64,000 bases of DNA from Raineya sp. Lineage in GTDB: Bacteria; Bacteroidota; Bacteroidia; Cytophagales; Thermonemataceae. Under the pieces are notes generated by a model that was not told where the DNA came from, did no database searches, and saw only the letters and a list, made by a program, of their open reading frames with translations. The translations under genes were made by a program, and so were the position numbers. Numbering within the stretch: position 1 is the first letter of the stretch; every line of letters starts with the position of its first letter. The stretch is taken from assembly GCA_025454915.1 (NCBI GenBank), contig JALONN010000012.1, forward strand, positions 62,001 to 126,000. The letters run 5' to 3'. Shown in pieces: positions 17,552 through 25,682 of the stretch.

Positions 17552-17581
17552 TTGAAAAAATGATTAAAAATACTAACTTTG
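17552..17581 (+). promoter_or_regulatory. ffh promoter
   Basis: TTG at 17552-17554, exactly 19 bases, then TAACTTTG at 17574-17581: an ideal Bacteroidota promoter. The ffh ATG is 41 bases downstream. Confidence 0.75.
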
Positions 17582-17621
17582 CAGTTCTCAAAATTACGAT
17601 TGGAAATTATAACATACAAAT

Positions 17622-18962
17622 ATGTTTGAAAGTTTAAGCGAAAGGATAGACAGTGCCTTAAAGGTAATTAAAGGTAAAAACAGAATTACCGAGATAAATA
17701 TTGCAGAAGCCATTAAAGATATTCGCAGGGCTTTGGTTGATGCTGACGTAAACTATAAGATAGCCAAAGACATCACAGATAAAATCAAGGAAGAAGCATT
17801 AGGACAGAAAATCCTGATTGCTGTAGAGCCAGGGCAGATGATGGTGAAAATTGTCAATGATGAGTTGGCAAATCTGATGGGTGGACAAAAAACAGACCTG
17901 ATTTTAAGCGGAAATCCTTCTATTATCCTGATGTCAGGTTTGCAGGGTTCTGGTAAAACTACTTTTTCGGGTAAATTAGCAAGCTATCTGAAAAAACAAA
18001 ACAGAAATGTATTGCTTGCTGCCTGCGATATTTATAGACCTGCTGCAATTGATCAGTTGAAAACACTCGGTGAACAGATTGGTGTAGATGTATATGCAGA
18101 GCCAGACAACAAAAATGCTGTTCAGATTGCTCAGAATGCAGTAAAATATGCCAAAGAAAATAACAAACAAATCCTGATTGTCGATACTGCTGGACGTCTG
18201 GCTATAGATGAAGAAATGATGCAGGAGATTGAGAAGGTAAAGAATGCTCTTAGCCCTTCTGAAATTTTGTTTGTCGTAGACTCCATGACAGGACAAGATG
18301 CTGTAAACACGGCTAAAGCCTTCAACGAAAGATTAAATTTTACAGGTGTTGTACTTACCAAACTAGATGGTGATACACGTGGGGGAGCTGCTCTTTCTAT
18401 TAGAGCTGTTGTTGAAAAACCTATTAAATTTGTAGGTACAGGCGAAAAAATGGATGCTATTGACGTTTTCTATCCTGAACGTATGGCTGGGCGTATCTTG
18501 GGTATGGGGGACGTTGTGTCGCTTGTAGAAAAAGCTCAACAGGTTTTTGATGAAAAAGAATCTGAAAGATTAAATAAACAACTTCGTCAGAATCAATTTA
18601 ATTTTGATGATTTCCTTTCTCAGTTACAGCAGATTAAAAAAATGGGTAATTTCAAAGACTTGGTAGCCATGATACCAGGGATGGGAAAAGCCATGAAAGA
18701 TATTGATATAGATGAGAATGCTTTCAAATCTACAGAGGCTATCATTTTTTCTATGACTAAAAAAGAAAGAACAAATCCTCAGCTCCTTACCAGTGGAAAT
18801 GGTAGTGGTGGTCGTAGAAAACGTATCGCAGATGGTAGTGGGACAAGCATACAAGAAGTAAATGCTCTAATTAAGCAATTTGATGAAATGAAGAAAATGA
18901 TTAAAAAGGTAAATCAAATGCAAAATATGGGTAAAGGCTTAGGAAAAATGTTGGGTAAATAA
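17622..18962 (+). CDS. ffh: Signal recognition particle protein Ffh
   Basis: The SRP54 GTPase binds 4.5S RNA and signal sequences and delivers nascent membrane proteins to FtsY. The 446-residue protein has the N domain, the G-domain P-loop GLQGSGKTTFSGKLA, DTAGRLAIDEEMM, TKLDGDTRGGAALS and the M domain rich in Met/Gly at the end (MGKAMKDIDID, QMQNMGKGLGKMLGK). Length is normal for Bacteroidota. It is divergent from the methyltransferase/UDG pair and ends at a terminator shared with the MATE gene. Confidence 0.97.
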   Translation: MFESLSERIDSALKVIKGKNRITEINIAEAIKDIRRALVDADVNYKIAKDITDKIKEEALGQKILIAVEPGQMMVKIVNDELANLMGGQKTDLILSGNPSIILMSGLQGSGKTTFSGKLASYLKKQNRNVLLAACDIYRPAAIDQLKTLGEQIGVDVYAEPDNKNAVQIAQNAVKYAKENNKQILIVDTAGRLAIDEEMMQEIEKVKNALSPSEILFVVDSMTGQDAVNTAKAFNERLNFTGVVLTKLDGDTRGGAALSIRAVVEKPIKFVGTGEKMDAIDVFYPERMAGRILGMGDVVSLVEKAQQVFDEKESERLNKQLRQNQFNFDDFLSQLQQIKKMGNFKDLVAMIPGMGKAMKDIDIDENAFKSTEAIIFSMTKKERTNPQLLTSGNGSGGRRKRIADGSGTSIQEVNALIKQFDEMKKMIKKVNQMQNMGKGLGKMLGK

Positions 18963-18982
18963 TCTGGAAATAAATAATAACT

Positions 18983-19010
18983 AAAAGAGATAGCTTAGGC
19001 TATCTCTTTT
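18983..19010. terminator. Bidirectional terminator of ffh and the MATE gene
   Basis: A perfect 12-bp stem (AAAAGAGATAGC/GCTATCTCTTTT) with loop TTAG. The MATE stop codon is in the loop, so the hairpin arm encodes the last MATE residues. Confidence 0.8.
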
Positions 19011-20356
19011 CTTTTATGTTTTAGTAATTTAAAAAATCGTGTCGTCAGTAATATTGCTGATGTACTTAAGCCAAGTAAAAGAGCCACCCAAATACCCATA
19101 GCTCCCCAACCTTGTGTATAGGCAAGCACAGAAAGAGGAAGGGCAATTACCCAATAGGCAATCAGAGCAATGATAGTAGGAATATTGACATCCTCCATAC
19201 CTCTTAAAATACCCAAACCCACAGCTTGTACACCATCCGAAATCTGAAAAAAACCTGCAACTATAAGTAACATAATGGCAATAGATACAGCTTTAGGGTC
19301 GTTCTCCATAAGTGGTAAAATCAGTATTTCAGGTACTGTAAGAAATATAACACAAAAAATACTCATAATACCAACAGCTACAATAATAGCTGAACTGCCT
19401 ATTTTTTTGATTTTACTGAGATGTAAACCAGCATAAGCCTTACCTATTCTGATAGCACTGGCAATACTAATACCTGAGGTAATCATGTAAGTGGTTGATA
19501 CCAAAGATATTACAACTCTATGGGCAGCTTGAGAATAGTGGTCAATACCTCCAATCAACAATCCAGCCACAGAAAATGCCACTATTTCAAGGAAGTAAGT
19601 AATTCCCACAGGCAAACCCATTCTAAAAATTTTCCAAATAAAAGCCCATTCCAATTGAGAAACTTTACTGTGAATAATGGCTTTGGTTTGTTTATTGGTA
19701 AAAATAAAAGTCAAAATACAGAGCATCATTACTACACGAGCGAGTGTAGTAGCAAGACCAGCCCCAGCTACACCCATTTTTGGAAAACCCCAATTTCCAT
19801 TGATTAAAAGCCAATTCAAGCACACATTAAGCCCTAAACCTACCCAAGTGAGAGTCATGGCTACTTTGGTAAGAGAAAGTCCATCTGTGAATTGTTTGCA
19901 TGCCAAAAATACAAGCATAGGAAGGATAGACCATAAAAGTTGCCATAAAAATGCTTTAGCTTCTACAGTAACAGCAGGCTCTTGGCGTAGCAAGTCGAAG
20001 TTTTCAATAATAGTCCATAAAATGCCTGTTGTAAGTAATCCTAAGAAAAGAGCTAAAACCAAGCCACTCAACCAAGTTTTTTTTGCTTCAATTAAATCTT
20101 TTTTTTGATAAGCTTGCGAAATAAGGGGAGCTATGATATTCATGCTACCAAGACTGAGCATTGTAACAAGAAAAAAAGTATCGTTGGTAGCTCCTGCTGC
20201 TGCTGTTGCCACAACACCTAAGTCCCGAATCATAATTGTATCAATCACACCCATTAATACAACACCCAATTGAGCTATCACAATCGGAATGCTAAATAAA
20301 ATCGTATTCTTGATTTCGAGACGATATAAACGATATAATGTATAAATTTTAGACAT
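18995..20356 (-). CDS. MATE family multidrug efflux protein
   Basis: A 453-residue protein with about twelve membrane helices. The MatE repeats start at SIPIVIAQLGVVLMGVIDT and again at GLPVGITYFLEIVAFSVAGL, with the family motifs LGVVATAAAGA and GGIDHYSQAAHRV. Members export cationic drugs using Na+ or H+ gradients; NorM-like assignment is plausible, but the coupling ion cannot be read. The ATG at 20354-20356 is preferred to a TTG two codons upstream. It is 35 nt downstream of the YihY gene, probably in the same transcript. Confidence 0.92.
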   Translation of the reverse strand: MSKIYTLYRLYRLEIKNTILFSIPIVIAQLGVVLMGVIDTIMIRDLGVVATAAAGATNDTFFLVTMLSLGSMNIIAPLISQAYQKKDLIEAKKTWLSGLVLALFLGLLTTGILWTIIENFDLLRQEPAVTVEAKAFLWQLLWSILPMLVFLACKQFTDGLSLTKVAMTLTWVGLGLNVCLNWLLINGNWGFPKMGVAGAGLATTLARVVMMLCILTFIFTNKQTKAIIHSKVSQLEWAFIWKIFRMGLPVGITYFLEIVAFSVAGLLIGGIDHYSQAAHRVVISLVSTTYMITSGISIASAIRIGKAYAGLHLSKIKKIGSSAIIVAVGIMSIFCVIFLTVPEILILPLMENDPKAVSIAIMLLIVAGFFQISDGVQAVGLGILRGMEDVNIPTIIALIAYWVIALPLSVLAYTQGWGAMGIWVALLLGLSTSAILLTTRFFKLLKHKRKEIA

Positions 20357-20391
20357 ATACAATGATAAAGGAAGATTAAAAGCTTAATAAG

Positions 20392-21342
20392 CTAATCTTC
20401 TCCCAATACTTTTCCTCCTTGTTTTGGTACGGTTTTTCTAGCTTCCATCCAACTCGAATTCATTTCAAAACCTAGAATAAGTAAAAAGGCTAGTAAATAA
20501 ATCCAAAGCATAAGAGCTATAAAAGTTCCAATGGAACCATATAATTTGTTATAACTAGCAAAATTTTCTAGGTAAAAAGAAAATAGATTGGTTACGAGGA
20601 TAGTAGCTATTGAAGTGAAAACTGAACCCAAAGAAAAAAAGTTCCATCGCTCATGACTTGCAGGAGCAATGTAGTATATCATGGAAATGGCTATGAAAAA
20701 AACAGTTAGTACAATAAGATATTTTAGTGCTACAACACCAATAAAGAGCCATGCATCATTCAAAAAACCTAAATCAGCAAGTTTATTGATAGCAAAACGA
20801 CTGATAATAAGTGCGATAACTGAAAATAAAAATATAAAAGAAACAATCAGGGTAAGTCCTAATGCCACCAAACGTTGCTGGATAAAACTTCTTTTTTTAG
20901 CATACATAAAAACACTATTGAAGGCAGCTATGAGGGCAGCCATACCATTTGTGGCAGCATACAATGCAAAAATAAAACTAAGTGAAAGTAAATCTGTTCG
21001 TTTATTGAGCATGATGTCATTAATGGTATCTTCCAAGACACTAAAAATATCTCTAGGTAGATTATCTTTCATAAATGAAATTACCTGTGCATACTCCAAG
21101 GGAGTATAGGGAATCAATGTAATGAGGAAAAGTAAAAAAGGAAAGAGAGAAAGAGTTAAACTAAATGCAACTGAACTTGCTCTAATTTGTAAAGAATTAT
21201 TGATAATATTTTTAAAAAAAATTCGAAGAAAAAAATGGGCAGAAACTTGTACTTTCCTGCCCACATGAAAATGATGCAGCCAAGCCTCAAAACGTTGATA
21301 CCATTTTCTTGAGACAATATGTTTTTCTATTTTTTTCTTCAT
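20392..21342 (-). CDS. YihY/BrkB family inner membrane protein
   Basis: A 316-residue protein with six predicted membrane helices and the family features: early SSVAFSLTLSLFPFLLFLI, the central helix pair with ALYAATNGMAALIAAFNSVF, and a late GSIGTFIALMLWIYLLAFLLILGFEMN. The family was once named ribonuclease BN in error; its function remains uncertain. It lies 10 nt after the Nudix gene and before the MATE gene, so purS, Nudix, YihY and MATE may form one reverse-strand operon. Confidence 0.9.
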   Translation of the reverse strand: MKKKIEKHIVSRKWYQRFEAWLHHFHVGRKVQVSAHFFLRIFFKNIINNSLQIRASSVAFSLTLSLFPFLLFLITLIPYTPLEYAQVISFMKDNLPRDIFSVLEDTINDIMLNKRTDLLSLSFIFALYAATNGMAALIAAFNSVFMYAKKRSFIQQRLVALGLTLIVSFIFLFSVIALIISRFAINKLADLGFLNDAWLFIGVVALKYLIVLTVFFIAISMIYYIAPASHERWNFFSLGSVFTSIATILVTNLFSFYLENFASYNKLYGSIGTFIALMLWIYLLAFLLILGFEMNSSWMEARKTVPKQGGKVLGED

Positions 21343-21352
21343 AAAGAAAAGG

Positions 21353-21955
21353 CTACATCATATTTAAAATTTTTGCAGCTTTTAAGATGCCAACCATGCT
21401 GATAGCGTCTGTAATTTCATCTTTTAAGACCATTTCTACAGCATCAGAAAGATGTACTTTTACAACTTCTAATTTTTCTGTTTCTTCTGGAGAGCTTTCT
21501 GTTTGGCTCAAACCTTCTGCCAAAAAAACAAAACCTTCTTCATTAGTTACAGAGTTTGATGTATGAATTCTAGCAATTTTTGTCCATTTTTCAGCAATCA
21601 GACCTGTTTCTTCTAAAAGTTCTCGTTGAGCGGCTTGCAAGAGTTGTTCTTCTATAGAATCTCCATTTTCTATAATTTTACCTCCACCCATCGGAATTTC
21701 CCAGCAATATTCTTCTAGGGCATACCTGTATTGTCCTACAAGCCATGTGTTTCCATGCTCATCTACGGGTACAATCCCCAACGCTTTATTTTTAAAAAAT
21801 ACAGTCCCATATATCCCTTTTCCTCCACTCGGATTAATTACCTGATGTTCTTGTACTTCAATCCAAGGGTTTTCATAAATAGGCTTGGAATCTAATGTCT
21901 GCCAAGGGTTTTCAGTAGGTTTGGGCAGAGATTTACTTTTTAGCAAATTTTTCAT
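21353..21955 (-). CDS. Nudix hydrolase (ADP-ribose pyrophosphatase-like)
   Basis: A 200-residue Nudix protein. The Nudix box runs from GGGKIIENGDSIEEQ to AAQRELLEETGL, with the catalytic REXXEE core intact. The upstream NTWLVGQYRYALEEYCWEIP segment is typical of ADP-ribose/NDP-sugar pyrophosphatases (NudF/YffH-like). The start overlaps purS by 23 nt, suggesting translational coupling. The true substrate is not determined by the box. Confidence 0.87.
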   Translation of the reverse strand: MKNLLKSKSLPKPTENPWQTLDSKPIYENPWIEVQEHQVINPSGGKGIYGTVFFKNKALGIVPVDEHGNTWLVGQYRYALEEYCWEIPMGGGKIIENGDSIEEQLLQAAQRELLEETGLIAEKWTKIARIHTSNSVTNEEGFVFLAEGLSQTESSPEETEKLEVVKVHLSDAVEMVLKDEITDAISMVGILKAAKILNMM

Positions 21956-22205
21956 TTACTGGGCTAATAGTATATGTGTAGCTCTCCATGATAGGGTTCG
22001 CTAAAAGTTTTTTACAAGCAACTTCAACCTTTTCTTTGGCTTCTGTTTCTGTTTCTGCCTCTAGTTCTATGGTAAGGTGTTTACCTATACGGACATCCTT
22101 TACTTTTTCGATGCCTAAATGTCCCAAACCAAGCATAACAGCTTTTCCTTGAGGGTCAAGAATTTCTTTAAGAGGCATTACGTTTATTTCAGCAGCAAAT
22201 TTCAT
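21933..22205 (-). CDS. purS: Phosphoribosylformylglycinamidine synthase subunit PurS
   Basis: A 90-residue protein with the PurS pattern: an N-terminal strand MKFAAEINVMPL, PQGKAVMLGLGHLGIEKVKDVRIGKH, and a C-terminal helix and strand LLANPIMESYTYTI. PurS is the small subunit that holds PurQ and PurL together in the fourth step of purine synthesis. purQ and purL are not adjacent. It is 4 nt downstream of pssA and overlaps the Nudix gene. Confidence 0.9.
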   Translation of the reverse strand: MKFAAEINVMPLKEILDPQGKAVMLGLGHLGIEKVKDVRIGKHLTIELEAETETEAKEKVEVACKKLLANPIMESYTYTISPVNEKFAKK

Positions 22206-22209
22206 TGTT

Positions 22210-22941
22210 TTATGATTTAGTAGATTTTAGATTCAAAAAAATAGAAGAAAGAATATACATAGCTATAATTGCAGGAATAGCTCCAAACTGAAAAATAGCT
22301 ATCAAAGCAATGCTCAAAATTAAGAAAATATACTTAAACTGGTTGTTCTTCCACGAAAAATCTTTGAATTTGAGAGCAAAAAGAGGTAATTCTGATACTA
22401 ATAAGTAGCACATAAGAATGATAAGAGTTCCCAAAAACCATCTATTTGCAAACAAATCTAAGACAATCCAAGGACCTAAACCAAAATCATATCTGTATGA
22501 ATAACTCTTTAAAATGAGAGGAAAAGATGCCCAAAGCATAGCATTAGCGGGTGTTGGAACACCAATAAATGAATCTGTCTGGCGAGTATCTATATTGAAT
22601 TTTGCTAAACGCAGAATAGAAAATAAAGCTAAAAGGAATGGAAAATAACTTAAATAAGTGTAAAACTTTGTAACGGGTGAAGAAATAAGCCATAAACTTT
22701 GAGCTATAAAAGCTGGCAATACTCCAAATGTGATAGCATCTGCCAGTGAATCTAATTGCTTTCCAATTTCGGATTTTACATGTAAAATGCGGGCAACAAA
22801 ACCATCCAAATAATCGAAGACTAAAGCTATAAAAACAAGATAACAAGCCATATTGATTTCTCCTTTGGCTATCAGACTGATACCAATACAACCACACAAA
22901 GCATTACAGAGTGTCAAGATATTTGGAATGTGTTTTTTCAT
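22210..22941 (-). CDS. pssA: CDP-diacylglycerol--serine O-phosphatidyltransferase
   Basis: A CDP-alcohol phosphatidyltransferase of 243 residues with the signature VFDYLDGFVARILHVKSEIGKQLDSLAD, i.e. D(x)2DG(x)2AR(x)8G(x)3D(x)3D, which binds metal and CDP. Several membrane helices follow. The type-II PssA pattern (PNILTLCNALCGCIGI at the start, GVPTPANAMLWA in the middle) separates it from PgsA. It makes phosphatidylserine, the precursor of phosphatidylethanolamine. First gene of the pssA-purS-Nudix run. Confidence 0.93.
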   Translation of the reverse strand: MKKHIPNILTLCNALCGCIGISLIAKGEINMACYLVFIALVFDYLDGFVARILHVKSEIGKQLDSLADAITFGVLPAFIAQSLWLISSPVTKFYTYLSYFPFLLALFSILRLAKFNIDTRQTDSFIGVPTPANAMLWASFPLILKSYSYRYDFGLGPWIVLDLFANRWFLGTLIILMCYLLVSELPLFALKFKDFSWKNNQFKYIFLILSIALIAIFQFGAIPAIIAMYILSSIFLNLKSTKS

Positions 22942-23002
22942 AAGAAATTGCTAAATTGCTGTACAAATTTGGCTAAATTTAAGAAAAACGCAAATAAATA
23001 CA

Positions 23003-24442
23003 ATGCAATACATTCATAACTATATCAACGGAGAATTGGTACCAGCTATTTCTGGTATATATATAGATAATGTTGAACCTGCAACAGGCATGGTTTTTTC
23101 ACAAATAGCAAGGTCTGGAGCAGCAGATGTACAAAAAGCCTATGAAGCTGGAAAAAGTGCTTTTGAAAGCTGGAAAAATCTAGGAGCAGAAAAGAGAAGC
23201 CATATTCTGCTTAAAATAGCAGAACTTATAGAGCAAAATGCTGATGCTTTGGCACATGCTGAAAGTCAGGATAATGGGAAACCTGTTTGGCTTGCAAAAA
23301 AAATGGATATTTGGCGAGCTTCACAAAATATTCGTTTTTATGCAACAGCTTCATTGCATGCATCTAACCATACTTATCAAAATCCAGATAATATTAATTA
23401 TACACTTCGAGAACCTTTGGGGGTGGTTGCTTGTATTTCTCCTTGGAATTTACCTTTGTATCTGTTTACTTGGAAAATTGCACCAGCTTTAGCATCAGGT
23501 AATTGTGTAATCGCTAAACCTTCAGAACTTACCCCACTTACAGCGTATTTGTTTTCAGAAATATGTATCAAGGCTGGTTTGCCAGCAGGTGTACTGAATA
23601 TTTTACATGGTTACGGCTACGAAGTAGGAGAAGCGATGGTTTCGCATCCAAAAATTAAAGCAGTTTCCTTCACAGGTGGAACAAAAACAGGGGCTCATAT
23701 TGCAGGTATCGCAGCTCCCATGTTCAAAAAACTTTCGTTGGAGTTAGGAGGTAAAAATCCAACAATCATTTTTGCTTCTGCAGATTATGAAAAAGCATTA
23801 GAAACTACTGTAAGAGCTTCTTTTTTAAATCAAGGGGAAATCTGTTTGTGTGGCTCTCGAATTTTTGTAGAAGAAAGCATTTATGAACGTTTCAGAAATG
23901 ATTTGGTAGAAAAAATAAAAAAACTGAAAGTTGGAGATCCTCAGGATGATACTAATTTTATGGGAGCTTTGGTTTCAGAAGGTCATATGCAGAAAGTGTT
24001 GTCTTACATAGAATTAGCTCAACAAGAGGGTGGAACAATTCTAACAGGTGGTAAAAGACTCCAACCAGAAGGAAGATGCCAAAATGGATATTTTGTAGAA
24101 CCAACATTAATCGAGGGCTTATCTTATGATTGTAGAACCAATCAGGAAGAAATATTTGGACCTGTGGCAACTATTACCCCTTTCAAAACAGAAGAGGAAG
24201 TTCTAAGCTATGCAAATAGTGTGGAATATGGCTTGGCTTGTAGCCTCTGGACAAACGATTTATCACAAGCCCACAGAATAGCAGGAAAAATAGAAAGCGG
24301 AATAGTTTGGGTAAACTGCTGGTTACTGAGAGATTTACGGACACCTTTTGGAGGCATGAAGAGTTCGGGGGTTGGGCGAGAAGGCGGTTTTGAAGCTCTG
24401 CAATTTTTCACAGAGGAAAAAAATGTCTGTATTCAGTTTTAG
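23003..24442 (+). CDS. Aldehyde dehydrogenase family protein
   Basis: A 479-residue NAD(P)-dependent aldehyde dehydrogenase. Seen: ISPWNLPLYLFTWKIAPALASG, catalytic Glu in LSLELGGKNP, catalytic Cys in LNQGEICLCGSRIF, NQEEIFGPVATITPF, and the C-terminal GGMKSSGVGREGG. The sequence is nearest in pattern to hydroxymuconic semialdehyde or betaine-aldehyde dehydrogenase groups; the physiological substrate is unknown. It stands alone, upstream of the phosphopantetheinyl transferase with a gap of 78 bases. Confidence 0.92.
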   Translation: MQYIHNYINGELVPAISGIYIDNVEPATGMVFSQIARSGAADVQKAYEAGKSAFESWKNLGAEKRSHILLKIAELIEQNADALAHAESQDNGKPVWLAKKMDIWRASQNIRFYATASLHASNHTYQNPDNINYTLREPLGVVACISPWNLPLYLFTWKIAPALASGNCVIAKPSELTPLTAYLFSEICIKAGLPAGVLNILHGYGYEVGEAMVSHPKIKAVSFTGGTKTGAHIAGIAAPMFKKLSLELGGKNPTIIFASADYEKALETTVRASFLNQGEICLCGSRIFVEESIYERFRNDLVEKIKKLKVGDPQDDTNFMGALVSEGHMQKVLSYIELAQQEGGTILTGGKRLQPEGRCQNGYFVEPTLIEGLSYDCRTNQEEIFGPVATITPFKTEEEVLSYANSVEYGLACSLWTNDLSQAHRIAGKIESGIVWVNCWLLRDLRTPFGGMKSSGVGREGGFEALQFFTEEKNVCIQF

Positions 24443-24520
24443 ATATAAGACTTTAGACAAGAAAAATAAGAAATAGGAATTATTCATTTACCATTTAACA
24501 ATTACCATTTATCACAATCC

Positions 24521-25159
24521 ATGCCTTTGTATCTCCATCAGAAATATCCAGATAATTTAGAAATAGCGATTTGGAAAGTTACAGAAACAGAAGATGAACT
24601 ATATGAAAAATTATTGGAAAATGAAAAAATTGAGTTTGGAGAGTTTGTTCATCCAAAAAAACGATTGGAATATTTAGGGGCAAGAAATCTGTTGGCTTGT
24701 GTTGCTCAAAACACAGGATTTTCTTATGAAGGTATTTCAAAAGATGAAACGGGAAAGCCTTTTCTAATAGAAAATACTATAGAAATATCTATTAGTCATT
24801 GTTTGCCTTGGGTAGGAGTAGTCTTACATCCAGTAAAATCTGTGGGAATAGACATAGAACGCCCTCAAGAAAAACTTGAGAAAGTTGCTCCAAGGGTTTT
24901 TTCCGAATCAGAAATACATTTCTCAAAAAATAATTTAGACCTGATTACCAAAATTTGGTGTACCAAAGAAGTTCTCTATAAAATTTATGCTCAGGGTGGT
25001 AATACTTTTAAAACGGATTTTTTAGTAGAAAATTTCAAAGAAGATGATGTTTCCTTCCAAGCCTCTATTGTCATGCAAGATTTCCAAAAAAATTACAAAA
25101 TCCATACATTTACTTTAGAAAAAGATGTTTGGGTGTGTTTTGGCAAAGAATCTGAATGA
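24521..25159 (+). CDS. 4'-phosphopantetheinyl transferase superfamily protein
   Basis: A 212-residue Sfp/AcpT-type protein. It shows ISISHCLPWVGVVLH, the metal-binding motif VGIDIERPQ (GxDxE), and the second motif KIWCTKEVLYKIYAQGG (WxxKEAxxK). Such enzymes move phosphopantetheine from CoA to carrier proteins. No synthase gene is nearby, so it may serve the general fatty-acid ACP. The stop is 35 bases before the first tRNA-like gene, with no terminator between, so read-through into the array is possible. Confidence 0.88.
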   Translation: MPLYLHQKYPDNLEIAIWKVTETEDELYEKLLENEKIEFGEFVHPKKRLEYLGARNLLACVAQNTGFSYEGISKDETGKPFLIENTIEISISHCLPWVGVVLHPVKSVGIDIERPQEKLEKVAPRVFSESEIHFSKNNLDLITKIWCTKEVLYKIYAQGGNTFKTDFLVENFKEDDVSFQASIVMQDFQKNYKIHTFTLEKDVWVCFGKESE

Positions 25160-25194
25160 AAATTCTAAAAAATAATTGTAACTTCACGGTTATA

Positions 25195-25270
25195 AGGCAA
25201 GTAGCTCAGCTGGAAGAGCACCTATTTGGCATTTAGGAGGTCGTAGGTTCAAATCCTGCCTTGTCTTCCA
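25195..25270 (+). tRNA. tRNA-Ala(GGC)-like, array unit 1 (body family A)
   Basis: The cloverleaf folds by hand: 7-bp acceptor AGGCAAG/CTTGTCT, U8, 4-bp D stem GCTC/GAGC with GG in the loop, anticodon stem with one T.T mismatch, loop TTGGCAT (anticodon GGC), 5-nt variable loop, T stem and TTCAAAT loop. The G3.U70 pair, the main alanine identity element, is present. TCCA is encoded at the 3' end, but base 73 is T rather than the usual A for alanine. Confidence 0.7.
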
Positions 25271-25340
25271 GAGATATAGTTTAAAGGAAAAACACAAGCA
25301 TACGAAGCTTGAGATTGAGGTTCAATTCCTTATATCTCTA
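25270..25340 (+). tRNA. tRNA-Arg(ACG)-like, array unit 2 (body family B)
   Basis: Acceptor AGAGATA/TATCTCT, D stem GTTT/AAAC, perfect anticodon stem CAAGC/GCTTG with loop ATACGAA, 4-nt variable loop, T stem with TTCAATT loop. Anticodon ACG with the UACGA context expected for TadA deamination to ICG. The acceptor begins on the final A of unit 1's CCA. No CCA is encoded. Confidence 0.68.
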
Positions 25341-25359
25341 TTGCTATTATGTATGTATG

Positions 25360-25431
25360 AGGCAAATAGCTCAATGGAAGAGTAGACTATGCAAACGTCA
25401 GGATGCGGGTTCGACTCCTGCTTTGCCTCCA
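25360..25431 (+). tRNA. tRNA-Cys(GCA)-like, array unit 3 (body family C)
   Basis: Perfect 7-bp acceptor AGGCAAA/TTTGCCT, D loop with GG, anticodon loop ATGCAAA (U33, GCA), T stem GCGGG/CCTGC with TTCGACT. The anticodon stem has two mismatches (outer A.A, inner T.C). CCA follows the acceptor directly; if the last acceptor T is read as base 73, the end is the TCCA of cysteine tRNAs. Confidence 0.6.
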
Positions 25432-25445
25432 AACAGCTTTATTTT

Positions 25446-25518
25446 GGACAAGTAGCTCAGTTGGAAGAGCACTCGCCTGTCACGCAAGAGGTCGTAGGTT
25501 CGAACCCTGCCTTGTCCA
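25446..25518 (+). tRNA. tRNA-Asp(GTC)-like, array unit 4 (body family A)
   Basis: Perfect acceptor GGACAAG/CTTGTCC, D stem GCTC/GAGC, anticodon stem CTCGC/GCAAG with one C.A mismatch, loop CTGTCAC (anticodon GTC), TTCGAAC T-loop. The body matches unit 1 at 49 of 55 positions outside the anticodon arm, including a compensatory 1-72 change. Base 73 is A; no CCA is encoded. Confidence 0.7.
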
Positions 25519-25522
25519 CTGG

Positions 25523-25593
25523 AGAGATATAGTTTAATGGAAAAACATAAGCGTGCCACGGTTAAAATTGAGGTTCGATTCCTTGTGTCTCTC
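25523..25593 (+). tRNA. tRNA-Gly(GCC)-like, array unit 5 (body family B)
   Basis: Acceptor AGAGATA/TGTCTCT with one G.U, D stem GTTT/AAAC, anticodon stem TAAGC/GGTTA with one G.G mismatch, loop GTGCCAC (anticodon GCC), T-loop TTCGATT. The usual glycine pair G1-C72/C2-G71 is absent, and no CCA is encoded. Confidence 0.6.
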
Positions 25594-25611
25594 TTTTTAT
25601 TTTTAATAATG

Positions 25612-25680
25612 AGGCAAATAACTCAAAGGAAGAGCGGGCTCTGCAAAAGCTCAGATGCGGGTTCGACTCCTGCTTTGCCT
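25612..25680 (+). tRNA. tRNA-Cys(GCA)-like, array unit 6 (body family C)
   Basis: Acceptor AGGCAAA/TTTGCCT, D arm with only three clean pairs, anticodon stem GGGCT/AGCTC (one G.U), loop CTGCAAA (GCA), T arm identical to unit 3. The next unit starts at once after the acceptor, leaving no room for a discriminator base or CCA. Confidence 0.62.
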
Positions 25681-25682
25681 AG

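Noticed and set aside
22544..22897. Second reading frame inside pssA on the same strand
   Set aside because: It is out of frame with the clear CDP-alcohol transferase motif and has no independent support.
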